Part shown: positions 1 to 7,745 of the stretch, piece after piece
Layout: each line of letters opens with the position of its first letter
How positions within the stretch are numbered: the first letter of the stretch is position 1
Source of the DNA: Lachnospiraceae bacterium YSD2013
Lineage (GTDB): Bacteria > Bacillota > Clostridia > Lachnospirales > Lachnospiraceae
Assembly (NCBI GenBank): GCA_900100895.1
Contig: FMTX01000010.1
Location: 1 to 64,000, forward strand
DNA: 64,000 nucleotides
Reading direction: 5' to 3'
Program-made: the position numbers and the translations under genes
Notes under the pieces: model-generated
The model's database searches: none
Seen by the model: the letters and a program-made list of their open reading frames with translations, nothing else
Told to the model about the DNA's origin: nothing

Positions 1-62
1 TCTCGTTTATCACCTTTTGCGGCGCATCCTACGCACTGCCTAATCGCAACTTTTCTTTCCAT
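1..62 (-). CDS. ylxR: YlxR-family RNA-binding protein (partial)
   Basis: The window edge cuts this gene; only the first 20 codons are visible. The ATG at 62-60 lies 3 nt after the nusA stop. The predicted N-terminus reads MERKVAIRQCVGCAAKGDKR, with the basic start and C-V-G-C motif typical of YlxR (DUF448) proteins. These small proteins are usually encoded immediately after nusA in Firmicutes. The start spacing implies translational coupling with nusA. The family assignment rests on the short motif plus gene order, so it is good but not proven from the visible part. Confidence 0.75.
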   Translation of the reverse strand, partial: MERKVAIRQCVGCAAKGDKR

Positions 63-65
63 TAC

Positions 66-1208
66 TTATTCTTCCTCTTCGGTGGGAGCGTCTTCAAATT
101 CGCCCTCTTCGTAATCATCGTACTCGTCGTAGTCTTCGTCATCGAGGTAGTCTTCAAGGCGGAATCCGTATGCATCCTTGGCCTGAGTCTCGGACTTGAT
201 GTCGATCTTATAGCCTGTAAGTCTTGCAGCAAGGCGGGCATTCTGACCTTCCTTACCGATTGCAAGAGAGAGCTGATAATCGGGAACTACAACCTTAGCG
301 GTTCTCTCGTCGGGATCCGCAAATACGTTAACAATCTTAGCGGGAGAAAGAGCGTTCTGAATAAGGTTACCGGGGTTCTCATCCCAGTTGATGACGTCAA
401 TCTTCTCGCCTCTTAACTCTTCAACGATGGCGTTAACTCTCGCACCGTTCATACCTACGCATGCGCCTACAGCGTCAACGTTAGGGTTATTGGACCAAAC
501 TGCAATCTTGGTACGGGAGCCTGCTTCACGGGCAATGCTCTTAATTTCTACTGTACCGTCCTGAATCTCGGCTACTTCGGATTCGAAGAGTCTCTTAACG
601 AGTTCGGGATGGGTACGGCTTACAAGGATACGGGGACCCTTGGAAGTGTTCTTAACTTCAACAATGTATACCTTAACGCGCTCGGTGGGACGAAGGTTCT
701 CGCCTTTAACCTGCTCGCTTTCGGCTAAGATAGCGTCAGCCTTACCAAGGTCGATGCTGATGTTGTTGCCGATGTATCTCTGAACGATACCGGTTACGAT
801 ATCATGTTCCTTCTCATAATAAATGTTATAAACAACGCTTCTTTCTTCCTCACGAATCTTCTGAGTGATTACGTTGCGGGCGTTCTGCGCTGCGATACGA
901 CCGAATTCCTTGGATTTGATGTCTACTTTAACAATGTCGCCGAGCTTGTACTTGGCCTTAATCTTTCTGGCATCCTCAAGAGAAATCTGAAGTACGGGAT
1001 CTTCTACTTCCTCAACTACTTCCTTCTCAGCGTATACTTCGAAATCACAGGTTTCCTTGTTGATTTCGACCTTTACGTTGTCGGACTTGCCAAAGTGATT
1101 CTTGCAGGCTGTGATAAGAGAGTTCTCAATAGCCTCGAATAATACGTCACGGCTGATCTGCTTCTCCTTTTCAAGTAAATCAAGCGCTAACATTAATTCC
1201 TTGTTCAT
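66..1208 (-). CDS. nusA: Transcription termination/antitermination factor NusA
   Basis: NusA binds RNA polymerase and nascent RNA and modulates pausing, termination and antitermination. The 380-aa product shows the expected order: an N-terminal RNAP-binding domain (residues 1-130, starting MNKELMLALDLLEKEK), an S1 domain (about 135-200), then two KH domains (about 230-350) with the GXXG-type stretches GMNGARV and GKEGQNA. The C-terminus is a very acidic tail (roughly 353-380, D/E/Y rich), longer than in Bacillus subtilis NusA but common in Lachnospiraceae. It follows rimP by 17 bp and precedes ylxR by 3 bp, forming the usual rimP-nusA-ylxR operon. The hairpin ahead of rimP may allow NusA to regulate its own transcription. 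Identification is secure. Confidence 0.97.
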   Translation of the reverse strand: MNKELMLALDLLEKEKQISRDVLFEAIENSLITACKNHFGKSDNVKVEINKETCDFEVYAEKEVVEEVEDPVLQISLEDARKIKAKYKLGDIVKVDIKSKEFGRIAAQNARNVITQKIREEERSVVYNIYYEKEHDIVTGIVQRYIGNNISIDLGKADAILAESEQVKGENLRPTERVKVYIVEVKNTSKGPRILVSRTHPELVKRLFESEVAEIQDGTVEIKSIAREAGSRTKIAVWSNNPNVDAVGACVGMNGARVNAIVEELRGEKIDVINWDENPGNLIQNALSPAKIVNVFADPDERTAKVVVPDYQLSLAIGKEGQNARLAARLTGYKIDIKSETQAKDAYGFRLEDYLDDEDYDEYDDYEEGEFEDAPTEEEE

Positions 1209-1225
1209 TTTCTTTTATCCTTTCA

Positions 1226-1690
1226 TTATAAATCAAGAGCCAGTTTGATAAGTGCTATGTCGGAGCGATTAAACGTTCTCTCTCCGGCATCGGTTTCTAT
1301 CGTTATGTCGTTAGCAGTAAAGCCTTTAAGTATTCCCGAGAATTCCTTAACCTTGTCGATGGGCTTGTAGGTCTTAAGCTCGACCTCCATACCTATACTC
1401 TTTTCAAGATGTGAATCCTTCTTAAGCGTGCGCCCGAGTCCCGGGCTTGAAACCTCAAGATAATAAGCGTCGTCGATAAAGTCGTCGGCATCGAGGGCAT
1501 CGGAGAAAGCACGGCTGACCGCTTCACAGTCTTCAATTGTCACTCCGCCTTCCTTGTCAATGTAGGCGCGTAAGTACCACTCCCCCGCTTCATTAACATA
1601 CTCAACGTCGTAAATCTCCACTCCGTTGGCCTTGCATATAGGCTCCAGCATGGCAGTGGCCTTGGCTTCGTAAGTCTCTCTTTTGGACAT
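1226..1690 (-). CDS. rimP: Ribosome maturation factor RimP
   Basis: RimP is a cytoplasmic 30S subunit assembly factor. The 154-aa length is normal for the family. The N-terminal domain carries the conserved pattern V-E-Y-V-N-E-(A)-G-E-W-Y-L-R and I-D-K-E-G-G-V-T-I-E-D-C, followed by V-S-S-P-G-L-G-R, the RimP signature. The C-terminal SH3-like domain contains the G-(F)-T-A-N-D-I-T-I region. The start at 1690 has an AGGTGAG ribosome-binding site 5 nt upstream (about 1692-1698). It is the first gene of rimP-nusA-ylxR. In many Clostridia this operon directly follows polC; here polC lies about 25 kb away. Confidence 0.96.
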   Translation of the reverse strand: MSKRETYEAKATAMLEPICKANGVEIYDVEYVNEAGEWYLRAYIDKEGGVTIEDCEAVSRAFSDALDADDFIDDAYYLEVSSPGLGRTLKKDSHLEKSIGMEVELKTYKPIDKVKEFSGILKGFTANDITIETDAGERTFNRSDIALIKLALDL

Positions 1691-1715
1691 AACTCACCTC
1701 ATTTATTTGATTACA

Positions 1716-1744
1716 TAAGAAAAGTGAGCTCCTCAAAGCTCACT
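1716..1744 (-). terminator. Terminator-like hairpin in the rimP-nusA leader
   Basis: On the minus strand AGTGAGCT and AGCTCACT form an 8-bp stem (1723-1730 with 1737-1744) around a 6-nt loop, followed directly by TTTTCTTA. This is an intrinsic terminator shape placed about 30 nt before the rimP start, not after a gene. No minus-strand gene ends just upstream, because the neighbouring gene at 2010 runs on the plus strand. It therefore sits in the 5' leader of the nusA operon and could act as an attenuator. The structure is seen in the sequence; the regulatory role is inferred. Confidence 0.7.
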
Positions 1745-2009
1745 CTCAACTACATATTACGGTTAAAGAATAACACGCATTTTTTCTTTTTTCAAGTATT
1801 AATTACTTTAATTGTGACAAAAATGTAAGTTAGACACCCCTAAATGTAATAAAAAGCAATGGAAGACCACAAGATATTGCTTTAGACTTTCTTTAGAATC
1901 GTTTACAAAATCTTAACGATTATTTGCACATCCTCTTTATATAGGAAATGTATGATGCATTTATATAACGAAAACAAGTGCAAAAATGAGAATGATAAGT
2001 GAGGGAATC
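1745..2009. promoter_or_regulatory. Divergent intergenic region between rimP and the glycosyltransferase
   Basis: This AT-rich stretch should hold the promoters of both the minus-strand rimP operon and the plus-strand lipid cassette. For the plus strand, TTAACG (about 1914-1919) with TTATAT about 18 nt downstream is a possible but weak promoter. An inverted repeat AATCGTT/AACGATT (about 1898-1922) lies just upstream of it. I see no ORF and no recognisable riboswitch here. Promoter assignments are tentative. Confidence 0.35.
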
Positions 2010-3065
2010 ATGAACATTTTGATATTAACCGGACGCTTCGGCATGGGGCATGTTAAATGCGCCGAAGCAATTAAAGAAGAAATTAAACACAAATATCCAA
2101 ACTCTAACGTAACCGTAATCGACTTCTGCGATTACTGCTTCCCCAGAGCTTCCAAATATATATATAAGGGATTTGAGCTTTGCGTATTTAAATTCTACGA
2201 CGCATACAACAAGCTTGCGAAGTTCAGCAACCACTTAAACTGTGTGCCCTTTAAGCGTATGATTTACAATCATATGGAGAAGCTTATGAGCACTTACAGC
2301 CCCGACCTTGTGGTAGCGGACCTTCCAATGTGCGTTCAGTACTTCTCTTCTTTTAAGAAGAAACACCGCGTGAAAGTTCCTTTCTATGTATATATCACAG
2401 ACATAACAATTCACAAGGACTGGATTTCGAAGAACGTCGACAGATATTTCGTAGGCGATCGCATCTGCAAGCGCGAGCTTATCGATAACGGTATCGTTGA
2501 CAGCAGGATTCACGTATGCGGTATCCCCGTAGCACGTTCTTTTGCAGGCGGTACCGAGCAGCCCAAGCGCGAGACCAACGTACTTATTATGGGCGGCGGG
2601 CTCGGACTTATTCCCTGCCAGGAGACAATACTCTCAGCTCTTAATAATGAAGAAGGCGTAACCACCACGATTATCTGTGGCAAGAACGAAGCTCTTCGCC
2701 ACGAGATTATTTCCAAATACAAGAACATCAACGCCATCGGATTTACCGACAGAGTAAGCGATTACCTTAAGGAAGCCGACGTAATCATCACCAAGCCCGG
2801 CGGAATCACTACTTTCGAAGCCATCAAGGCCCGCACTCCTCTTTACGTTATCGAGCCCACCCTCGAGCAGGAACTGGGCAACTCACGTTTCATTAAGAGA
2901 AAAGGCCTTGGCGTAATCGTAAGCAATCGCGATGATTTCAACGTGCAGGCGCTTCTTGATTTCGTACACAACGCTGACAAGATTAACAAGATCAAAGACA
3001 ACATGCGGGTGCTCTCCGAACGTTTCGAAAGCTCTAACCCCGTTGATTATTTAGAGGTAGCATAA
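2010..3065 (+). CDS. MGDG synthase-like glycosyltransferase
   Basis: This is a GT28/MurG-fold glycosyltransferase that probably transfers a sugar from a nucleotide donor to diacylglycerol or a related lipid at the inner face of the membrane. The N-terminus ILTGRFGMGHVKCAEAI matches the start of the MGDG-synthase N-terminal domain (the usual G-x-G-H motif). The C-terminal half has the glycine-rich GGGLGLIPCQ and the donor-binding TKPGGITTFEA motifs. An upstream in-frame ATG at 1986 lacks a ribosome-binding site; the ATG at 2010 is preceded by GAGGGA and gives the canonical M-N-I-L-I-L start (351 aa). The stop overlaps the next gene's ATG by one base, so the three plus-strand genes form an operon. 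The acceptor lipid cannot be read from sequence. Confidence 0.85.
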   Translation: MNILILTGRFGMGHVKCAEAIKEEIKHKYPNSNVTVIDFCDYCFPRASKYIYKGFELCVFKFYDAYNKLAKFSNHLNCVPFKRMIYNHMEKLMSTYSPDLVVADLPMCVQYFSSFKKKHRVKVPFYVYITDITIHKDWISKNVDRYFVGDRICKRELIDNGIVDSRIHVCGIPVARSFAGGTEQPKRETNVLIMGGGLGLIPCQETILSALNNEEGVTTTIICGKNEALRHEIISKYKNINAIGFTDRVSDYLKEADVIITKPGGITTFEAIKARTPLYVIEPTLEQELGNSRFIKRKGLGVIVSNRDDFNVQALLDFVHNADKINKIKDNMRVLSERFESSNPVDYLEVA

Positions 3066-3628
3066 TGAAAAAACTTTTTCTTACATTTGACGACGGCCCC
3101 AGCGCCGAATATACTATGGAATTACTCAATCTTCTCGACGAAGCCGGCATCAAGGCGACCTTCTTTGTGGTAGGTGAATTTGCCAAGGCTCATCCCGAAC
3201 TAGTGGAGGAAGAAATCAAGCGCGGTCACGAAGTGTGCCTGCACGCCAACCGCCACATCAGTTCCTGGCTCATGACGAGAAAGACTTACACCGAGGATAT
3301 GGACGCAGCTCTAAAGACTCTCGAAGGTCTCGGAATCCGTCCTCACTACTATCGTCCCCCGTGGGGCATGACCCGTCGCTTCTCCCGCTACGAAGCCGGC
3401 AAAAGAAAGATGCACTTAATCAAATGGGACGTTATGGCTGAAGACTGGAGAGCTCACACCACTCCCGCGGAAATCTGCCGTAAGATATTGGATCGTTCGT
3501 TCCCCGGCGCAGTTATCTGTCTTCACGACGGACGCGGCCGCAACAACGCTCCTTCCCGCACCATCGAAGCTTTAAGAACAGCAATTCCGACATTACTTGA
3601 AAGAGGATATACATTTGAAACCCTGTAA
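3065..3628 (+). CDS. Polysaccharide deacetylase (NodB domain)
   Basis: The 187-aa protein consists of little more than a carbohydrate esterase family 4 (NodB) domain. It carries the catalytic T-F-D-D-G-P motif at residues 7-12, a zinc-ligand pair in L-H-A-N-R-H, the R-P-P-W-G motif, and a C-terminal C-L-H-D-G. There is no signal peptide or membrane segment, so it is predicted to be cytoplasmic, unusual for enzymes acting on cell-wall glycans. Its position between a lipid glycosyltransferase and an integral membrane protein suggests it acts on a lipid-linked sugar made by the same operon, as in GPI-like or undecaprenyl-sugar deacetylation; that is inference. The start overlaps the previous stop (TAATG), indicating coupling. 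Confidence 0.87.
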   Translation: MKKLFLTFDDGPSAEYTMELLNLLDEAGIKATFFVVGEFAKAHPELVEEEIKRGHEVCLHANRHISSWLMTRKTYTEDMDAALKTLEGLGIRPHYYRPPWGMTRRFSRYEAGKRKMHLIKWDVMAEDWRAHTTPAEICRKILDRSFPGAVICLHDGRGRNNAPSRTIEALRTAIPTLLERGYTFETL

Positions 3629-4688
3629 TAAGAAATCCGTTTATATCGGTGCCGCGCTTATTATTCTGCTTGCGGGTCTTACCGTTTATATAATATCCAA
3701 GGAATTCGGTATCACTTCGGTTAAAGACGTTTTAAAAAGCGTTAACCTGTGGTTCCTTATACCTGCCGTAATCTGCATGCTTATGTTCTCTGTGGGCGAA
3801 GCTTTAAATATCCGCCTGGGACTTAAGCTGTCGGGCTACAAAACCGGCTTCTTCAGTGCACTTAAGTATGCATATACCGGATTCTTTTTCAGTATGGTTA
3901 CACCCTCCGCTTCGGGCGGTCAGCCGGCGCAGATTTATATGATGCATCGCGACAAGATAAAAGTGTCGCACGCTTCTTTCTCACTGCTCTTAGAACTTAT
4001 CGGTTACGAAGTAGCTTCCATCTCGATTGCTTTTGTCGGCGTTATCGTATCACTGGTATCGCCCCTAAAGCTTTTTGAAGGGCTCAGCATCGGTTGGGTG
4101 CTGATTCTCGGATTCCTTGTTAACTTCGCGCTCCTTACGGGATTACTTCTTATCATGTATTCGAAGCGCGCGGTTAAGGTTATCGCGGGAATCGCTATAA
4201 AGCTTGGTTCATTCTTTTCGAAAAAGAAAGATACCAGAGTTAAGTTACTCAGAACCTTCGCAGAATATAGAATAAGCGCCAAACGCCTTAAGGGAAATCA
4301 TGGGGTACTTGTGAGGGTGATTTTGATTTCTCTTGTGCAGTTTGCCGCTTATCACTCAATAACTTATTTCTCCTATCGTTCCTTTGGTCTCAGCGAAAGA
4401 AGCTTTATCGAGGTAATGAGTCTTCAGGGATTACTCTTTACCGCCGTTTCCTGCATTCCGCTTCCCGGAAGTGCGGGGGCAATGGAAGGTGGCTTCAGCC
4501 TGCTGTTTAAGAAAATCTTCTCCGAGGGGATTTTGGGAAGTGCAATAATATTATGCAGACTTATCAGTTTTGCATTGCCCCTGGTGCTTTCGGGTCTCTT
4601 CCTGTTAATCTACGGAAGAATTGCCAAAACAAAAAGGGGAATTGGGGTTAACAATATAGTTTCCGATAATGCCGAGAGAGCCGCTTAG
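3615..4688 (+). CDS. LPG synthase transmembrane-domain (UPF0104) membrane protein
   Basis: This polytopic membrane protein (about 357 aa) has roughly eight hydrophobic segments and resembles the LPG_synthase_TM/UPF0104 (YbhN-like) family. The family signature residues are visible as F-F-S-M-V-T-P-S-A-S-G-G-Q-P-A-Q-I and, later, C-I-P-L-P-G-S-A-G-A-M-E-G-G-F. Such domains occur in MprF flippase modules and in stand-alone proteins next to lipid glycosyltransferases. The likely start is TTG at 3615, preceded by AAGAGGA with 7-8 nt spacing; another TTG at 3597 is less well placed. It overlaps the deacetylase gene by 14 bp. Transport of the glycolipid made upstream is a reasonable inference. Confidence 0.82.
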   Translation: MKPCNKKSVYIGAALIILLAGLTVYIISKEFGITSVKDVLKSVNLWFLIPAVICMLMFSVGEALNIRLGLKLSGYKTGFFSALKYAYTGFFFSMVTPSASGGQPAQIYMMHRDKIKVSHASFSLLLELIGYEVASISIAFVGVIVSLVSPLKLFEGLSIGWVLILGFLVNFALLTGLLLIMYSKRAVKVIAGIAIKLGSFFSKKKDTRVKLLRTFAEYRISAKRLKGNHGVLVRVILISLVQFAAYHSITYFSYRSFGLSERSFIEVMSLQGLLFTAVSCIPLPGSAGAMEGGFSLLFKKIFSEGILGSAIILCRLISFALPLVLSGLFLLIYGRIAKTKRGIGVNNIVSDNAERAA

Positions 4689-4702
4689 GTTCTCTCGGTT
4701 TT
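4672..4702 (+). terminator. Intrinsic terminator of the plus-strand lipid cassette
   Basis: CCGAGAGAGCC (4672-4682) pairs with GGTTCTCTCGG (4688-4698) around a 5-nt loop, with one G-T wobble, followed by TTTT. The stem overlaps the stop codon of the membrane protein gene (TAG at 4686-4688). The convergent carbohydrate-binding gene ends at 4707, so readthrough protection is needed in this tight spacing. Confidence 0.8.
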
Positions 4703-4706
4703 CGTA

Positions 4707-6176
4707 TCAGTTGTTTTTGCCTTTCTTACCGTCTGGGAAGCCGTCGGGAGGTGTCATACCTTCGGGAGGTTGAAATCCCTCAGGCATATTTCCTTCAAAG
4801 CCTTCCGGAGGGTTGCCGTCAAAACCTTCGGGCATTTCGAATCCTTCGGGGAATTCTCCGTTAAACTCGCCGCTCGGTCCGCCGAAACCACCGTTACCGC
4901 TTGCGTCACCGAAGTCGGGTCTTTCACCGGGATTAAAATTACCGGGGCCGCCGTGACCACCGAATCCGCCGAAGCCCTTAACGGTGCTCTCTCCTGCAGT
5001 AACTGTCTCGCTGCTCTCTCCGACTTTCAAGGTATATTCCTTGCCGTCTTCAAGTTCAGCCGCCGTAATAAGGATACTGTTGGCATTCTTAAGTACTTCA
5101 AATTCCACTATGGCTTTGTTGCCGTCATACAGAGTACACTTGGTGCCCGCTTCTATTGTGGTGTCCGACATGTAGTCGATAACGTAATTGCCGGATCCGT
5201 TGGTAACCGACTGATACATTCCGGACATACCTGTCGAAATAAGGGTTCCTCCGTTAGCCATAAAGGTTCCGTCGTAATCTACGGAAGCATTGCCGTCATT
5301 GGTTGCGCCGCTAACATATACGTAGCCTCCGTTAAGCTCGATGTTACCGTTAGAGTCGAGGCCGTCGCCGTTTGAATTCACGGTTACTGTGCCTCCGTTG
5401 ATAGTGATTACAGGTGTTATTTCATCGGATGTGGCATTAATACCGTCATCCTTGGCTGTTATATCGAGGGTACCGCCGTTTATGGTTATAAGTTCGGCTT
5501 CAACACCTTCGCTTGATTCTTTGATTGTTATCGTGCCGGCATTGATCGTAAGAGAGTCTCCGCCGTGTAAACCATCTTTCTTGGCGCTTACTTCAATCGT
5601 TCCGCCGTTTATATATAAATTGTCCTTAGACACGATTCCGTGTTTCTTGTTGCCGTTAACCACGAGTGCGCCTTCGCCCTCGATAGTCAAGTCGTTCTTG
5701 CAAAACAACGCACCTGTGGGAGCACTGTCGGAAGTATCTGCATACTCGCTAGCATCTGTAAGCGTGTTAACTGTTCCGTCTGCGAGATATACGAGCAGGC
5801 TGTTACACTTGGTCGCGCTGATTGCGGGGCCGTCTTCTGAAGTAATTGTCGCTCCGTTAAGGATGATTATCACATCGTCTTCTTTGTCCGCTTCTACGGT
5901 AACGGTCTTAGTATATTCACCGCTTAATACATATGTGCCGGCCTTGGTAATCGACTCTCCGTCCTTAACTGCCGTAGCGTTCTTGATGTCTTCCGCCGTA
6001 ACCGTCTTAGTCACGGTGATAGTGTCGCTGTCGGAGCTTCTAACCACCGACACTGAACTTGTCATATCGTCGGATACTGTTAATGTAATGGTCTCTTCGC
6101 TCTTGCCGAGGGAACATCCCTGAATCAACAAGGCAGCCAAAGAAATTGCCAGTAAAGAAGTCTTTATTTTTCTCAT
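4707..6176 (-). CDS. Carbohydrate-binding domain lipoprotein (Cthe_2159/DUF4353-like)
   Basis: This exported lipoprotein has a lipobox ending L-I-Q-G-C at residue 21. The middle (about 60-340) is a run of short beta-strand repeats (patterns such as ITINGGT, LTINAGT, VTINGGT), which suggests a right-handed beta-helix like the carbohydrate-binding protein Cthe_2159. The last 90 residues are low complexity, G/P/F rich with repeated P-E-G-F units, and probably form a flexible surface tail. It is the third gene of a cassette with DUF4956 and VTC-domain genes; such trios often also include CotH, which is not present here. The ligand is not deducible from sequence; pectic or other plant glycans are the family precedent. 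Confidence 0.82.
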   Translation of the reverse strand: MRKIKTSLLAISLAALLIQGCSLGKSEETITLTVSDDMTSSVSVVRSSDSDTITVTKTVTAEDIKNATAVKDGESITKAGTYVLSGEYTKTVTVEADKEDDVIIILNGATITSEDGPAISATKCNSLLVYLADGTVNTLTDASEYADTSDSAPTGALFCKNDLTIEGEGALVVNGNKKHGIVSKDNLYINGGTIEVSAKKDGLHGGDSLTINAGTITIKESSEGVEAELITINGGTLDITAKDDGINATSDEITPVITINGGTVTVNSNGDGLDSNGNIELNGGYVYVSGATNDGNASVDYDGTFMANGGTLISTGMSGMYQSVTNGSGNYVIDYMSDTTIEAGTKCTLYDGNKAIVEFEVLKNANSILITAAELEDGKEYTLKVGESSETVTAGESTVKGFGGFGGHGGPGNFNPGERPDFGDASGNGGFGGPSGEFNGEFPEGFEMPEGFDGNPPEGFEGNMPEGFQPPEGMTPPDGFPDGKKGKNN

Positions 6177-6188
6177 ATAAGCACCTCC

Positions 6189-6875
6189 TTAGAGTTCCTC
6201 GGTGGAACTTGATACTCTTGCGCACAGTACCGGGAGATTGCCGTTACGTACGCGGATTTCGTCTATTAATTCTTTTTCGCTTCGTTCGTCCTTAAATCTG
6301 ATGCGGTAAGATACCTCAAACATGGATCCGAGATTCGTGGTCTTAACCTTTTCAATCGAAACTTCACTTAAGAATTTCTCGAATAAATCGTCGAACATTC
6401 CGCTGTAATTAAGGTTCTCGGGAATGGTCACCTTCAAGTTCTTGCAGCCTGCGTTGTTGCCGCCGAAGTTAGATTTCGAAAGAACAACATATAAAAGGGC
6501 CACGATTATTGTAATAAGTGCCGCAAAGCCTATATAGCCCATGCCGGTAGCAAGGCCGACTGTCATTGCAAAGAACACCGCGCCTATCTCTCTTGCGCTT
6601 CCTGCCGCGCTTCTGAATCTGATGAGGCTGAATGCGCCCATGATAGCGACGCCGGTACCTAAGTTACCGTTTACCATCATTATTACAGCCTGAACAAGAA
6701 TCGGCAATACCGCGAGCGTTACCACGAAGCTTTTGGAATACTTCTCGCTGCAGTACATATAGCAGGCTGCAATTGCAAGACCCAGTGCCAGCGACACCAG
6801 TGTGCAAATAGCCATTGTCGTCATATCAAGTGAAGTTGTAGTTGTAGTTGTAGTTTCCAATATACTTGTAAGCAT
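6189..6875 (-). CDS. DUF4956 integral membrane protein
   Basis: The 228-aa protein has four to five predicted membrane helices in residues 15-150, including the conserved G-A-F-S-L-I-R-F-R-S-A-A-G-S-A-R-E-I-G stretch characteristic of DUF4956. A soluble C-terminal alpha/beta domain follows (about 155-228, with L-K-V-T-I-P-E-N-L-N). The start at 6875 has a strong AAAGGAGGA site about 9 nt upstream and lies 50 bp inside the VTC gene. The N-terminus includes seven consecutive threonines encoded by a GTTGTA repeat. DUF4956 genes accompany VTC-domain genes in many bacteria; their joint biochemical role is not established. Confidence 0.85.
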   Translation of the reverse strand: MLTSILETTTTTTTSLDMTTMAICTLVSLALGLAIAACYMYCSEKYSKSFVVTLAVLPILVQAVIMMVNGNLGTGVAIMGAFSLIRFRSAAGSAREIGAVFFAMTVGLATGMGYIGFAALITIIVALLYVVLSKSNFGGNNAGCKNLKVTIPENLNYSGMFDDLFEKFLSEVSIEKVKTTNLGSMFEVSYRIRFKDERSEKELIDEIRVRNGNLPVLCARVSSSTEEL

Positions 6876-7602
6876 CTTTTTGTTCCTCCTTTTTAAGTAC
6901 TGAGCTTCTTTTTCCGTATGCCGAGTAAATTTTCATCGCCTCGGCATACTTTGAAAAAGAATGAGGGTAAATATTGAGATGGGTTAAAGCTGATGTAAGC
7001 CACAAGGGCATGTTTCCGAGAACTTTGATCTCCATGAGATATTCGTTCTCTTTTGTAATGGGTTTTTCTTCGCTTGCATTAAGCAGGTTTTTATGTCCCA
7101 AAGCGGTTCTTAAGTTCTTGTCAAAAGTAATTCTTAATTCCTTGTCTTCTCTTCCGTACATAGCCACCCTGTCGTACGCTATGAGGGTTCCCGTCTCGGG
7201 ATGATTCATTATTAAAAAATAATCGATTTCTCTGAGTATCTGTGAGTCATACTTTTCGGGGTAGATTCCCTTCTCGAGGTAATCCGAAGCTACCTTAATG
7301 GGAAGCGATACGCGTCTTTTGTAAACAACTCCGTCGTATTTCTTTTTAAGTTCTAAGAAGACTGTTGAGTCCTCGGTGATGTCGCCGTAAGCTCTGAGTC
7401 TTAACTTTTCTTTGTACACCGGCTTCTCCATCGAGGTTCTGATGATGTCGTAATTGGCGGTGTCGTAATATATACTCGAAATTGTGCTGAGTCCGTATTC
7501 ATCGACTTGCATGTAGGGCTCGAGCTTAATTCTCAAAGCATCGTATTGTTCCTGGGACAATAAATATTTAATTTCAACTCGTTCAAAAATGTTTCCTGCC
7601 AT
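6826..7602 (-). CDS. VTC-domain (polyphosphate polymerase-like) protein
   Basis: This 258-aa soluble protein has the tunnel-fold CYTH/VTC signature: the N-terminal E-x-K motif (V-E-I-K-Y), basic pairs K-L-R-L-R and K-R-R, an acidic L-E-L-K-K-K strand, Y-D-R-x-A-M and L-M-E-I-K. In eukaryotic VTC4 this fold polymerises polyphosphate; in bacteria it occurs with CotH, DUF4956 and Cthe_2159-like genes. The first gene of this three-gene unit, it starts at 7602 with GGAG 8 nt upstream. The C-terminus (Y-N-Y-N-Y-N-F-T) is encoded by the same hexanucleotide repeat that encodes threonines in the overlapping downstream gene. Actual polyphosphate activity is inferred from the family, not shown here. Confidence 0.82.
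   Translation of the reverse strand: MAGNIFERVEIKYLLSQEQYDALRIKLEPYMQVDEYGLSTISSIYYDTANYDIIRTSMEKPVYKEKLRLRAYGDITEDSTVFLELKKKYDGVVYKRRVSLPIKVASDYLEKGIYPEKYDSQILREIDYFLIMNHPETGTLIAYDRVAMYGREDKELRITFDKNLRTALGHKNLLNASEEKPITKENEYLMEIKVLGNMPLWLTSALTHLNIYPHSFSKYAEAMKIYSAYGKRSSVLKKEEQKDAYKYIGNYNYNYNFT
6835..6855. repeat. GTTGTA hexanucleotide repeat in overlapping genes
   Basis: Three full GTTGTA units plus GTT lie in the 50-bp overlap of the VTC and DUF4956 genes. On the minus strand they encode (Asn-Tyr)n in one frame and polythreonine in the other. Loss or gain of a hexanucleotide unit would change both proteins in frame; smaller slippage would change both termini. Confidence 0.85.
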
Positions 7603-7710
7603 AGGCGTGTCTCCGTTTCTATGGTCAAAGAATACAGGCTAATTGTGTTCAAACTGTGTACGGAAAAAGTAGAAAATGTGAAAAGTGTGAACGCCTTTTA
7701 CGGCGCAAAA

Positions 7711-7737
7711 GAAAAAGGGTTGCATCACTGCAACCCT
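7711..7737 (-). terminator. Intrinsic terminator after the 156-aa gene
   Basis: On the minus strand AGGGTTGCA (7729-7737) pairs with TGCAACCCT (7716-7724) across a 4-nt loop, giving a perfect 9-bp stem followed by TTTTTC. It lies 8 nt after the stop of the gene at 7746-8216 and ends that small operon. Confidence 0.88.
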
Positions 7738-7745
7738 TGCAAAAT

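Noticed and set aside
4800-4960. P-E-G-F repeats as a possible CRISPR-like or transposon repeat
   Set aside because: The repeats are in-frame, degenerate at DNA level and encode the tail of a surface protein. There are no spacers of constant length.
4770-6123. Long plus-strand reading frames opposite the carbohydrate-binding lipoprotein
   Set aside because: They are antisense to a convincing lipoprotein gene with signal peptide and ordered repeats; repetitive sequence keeps other frames open by chance.
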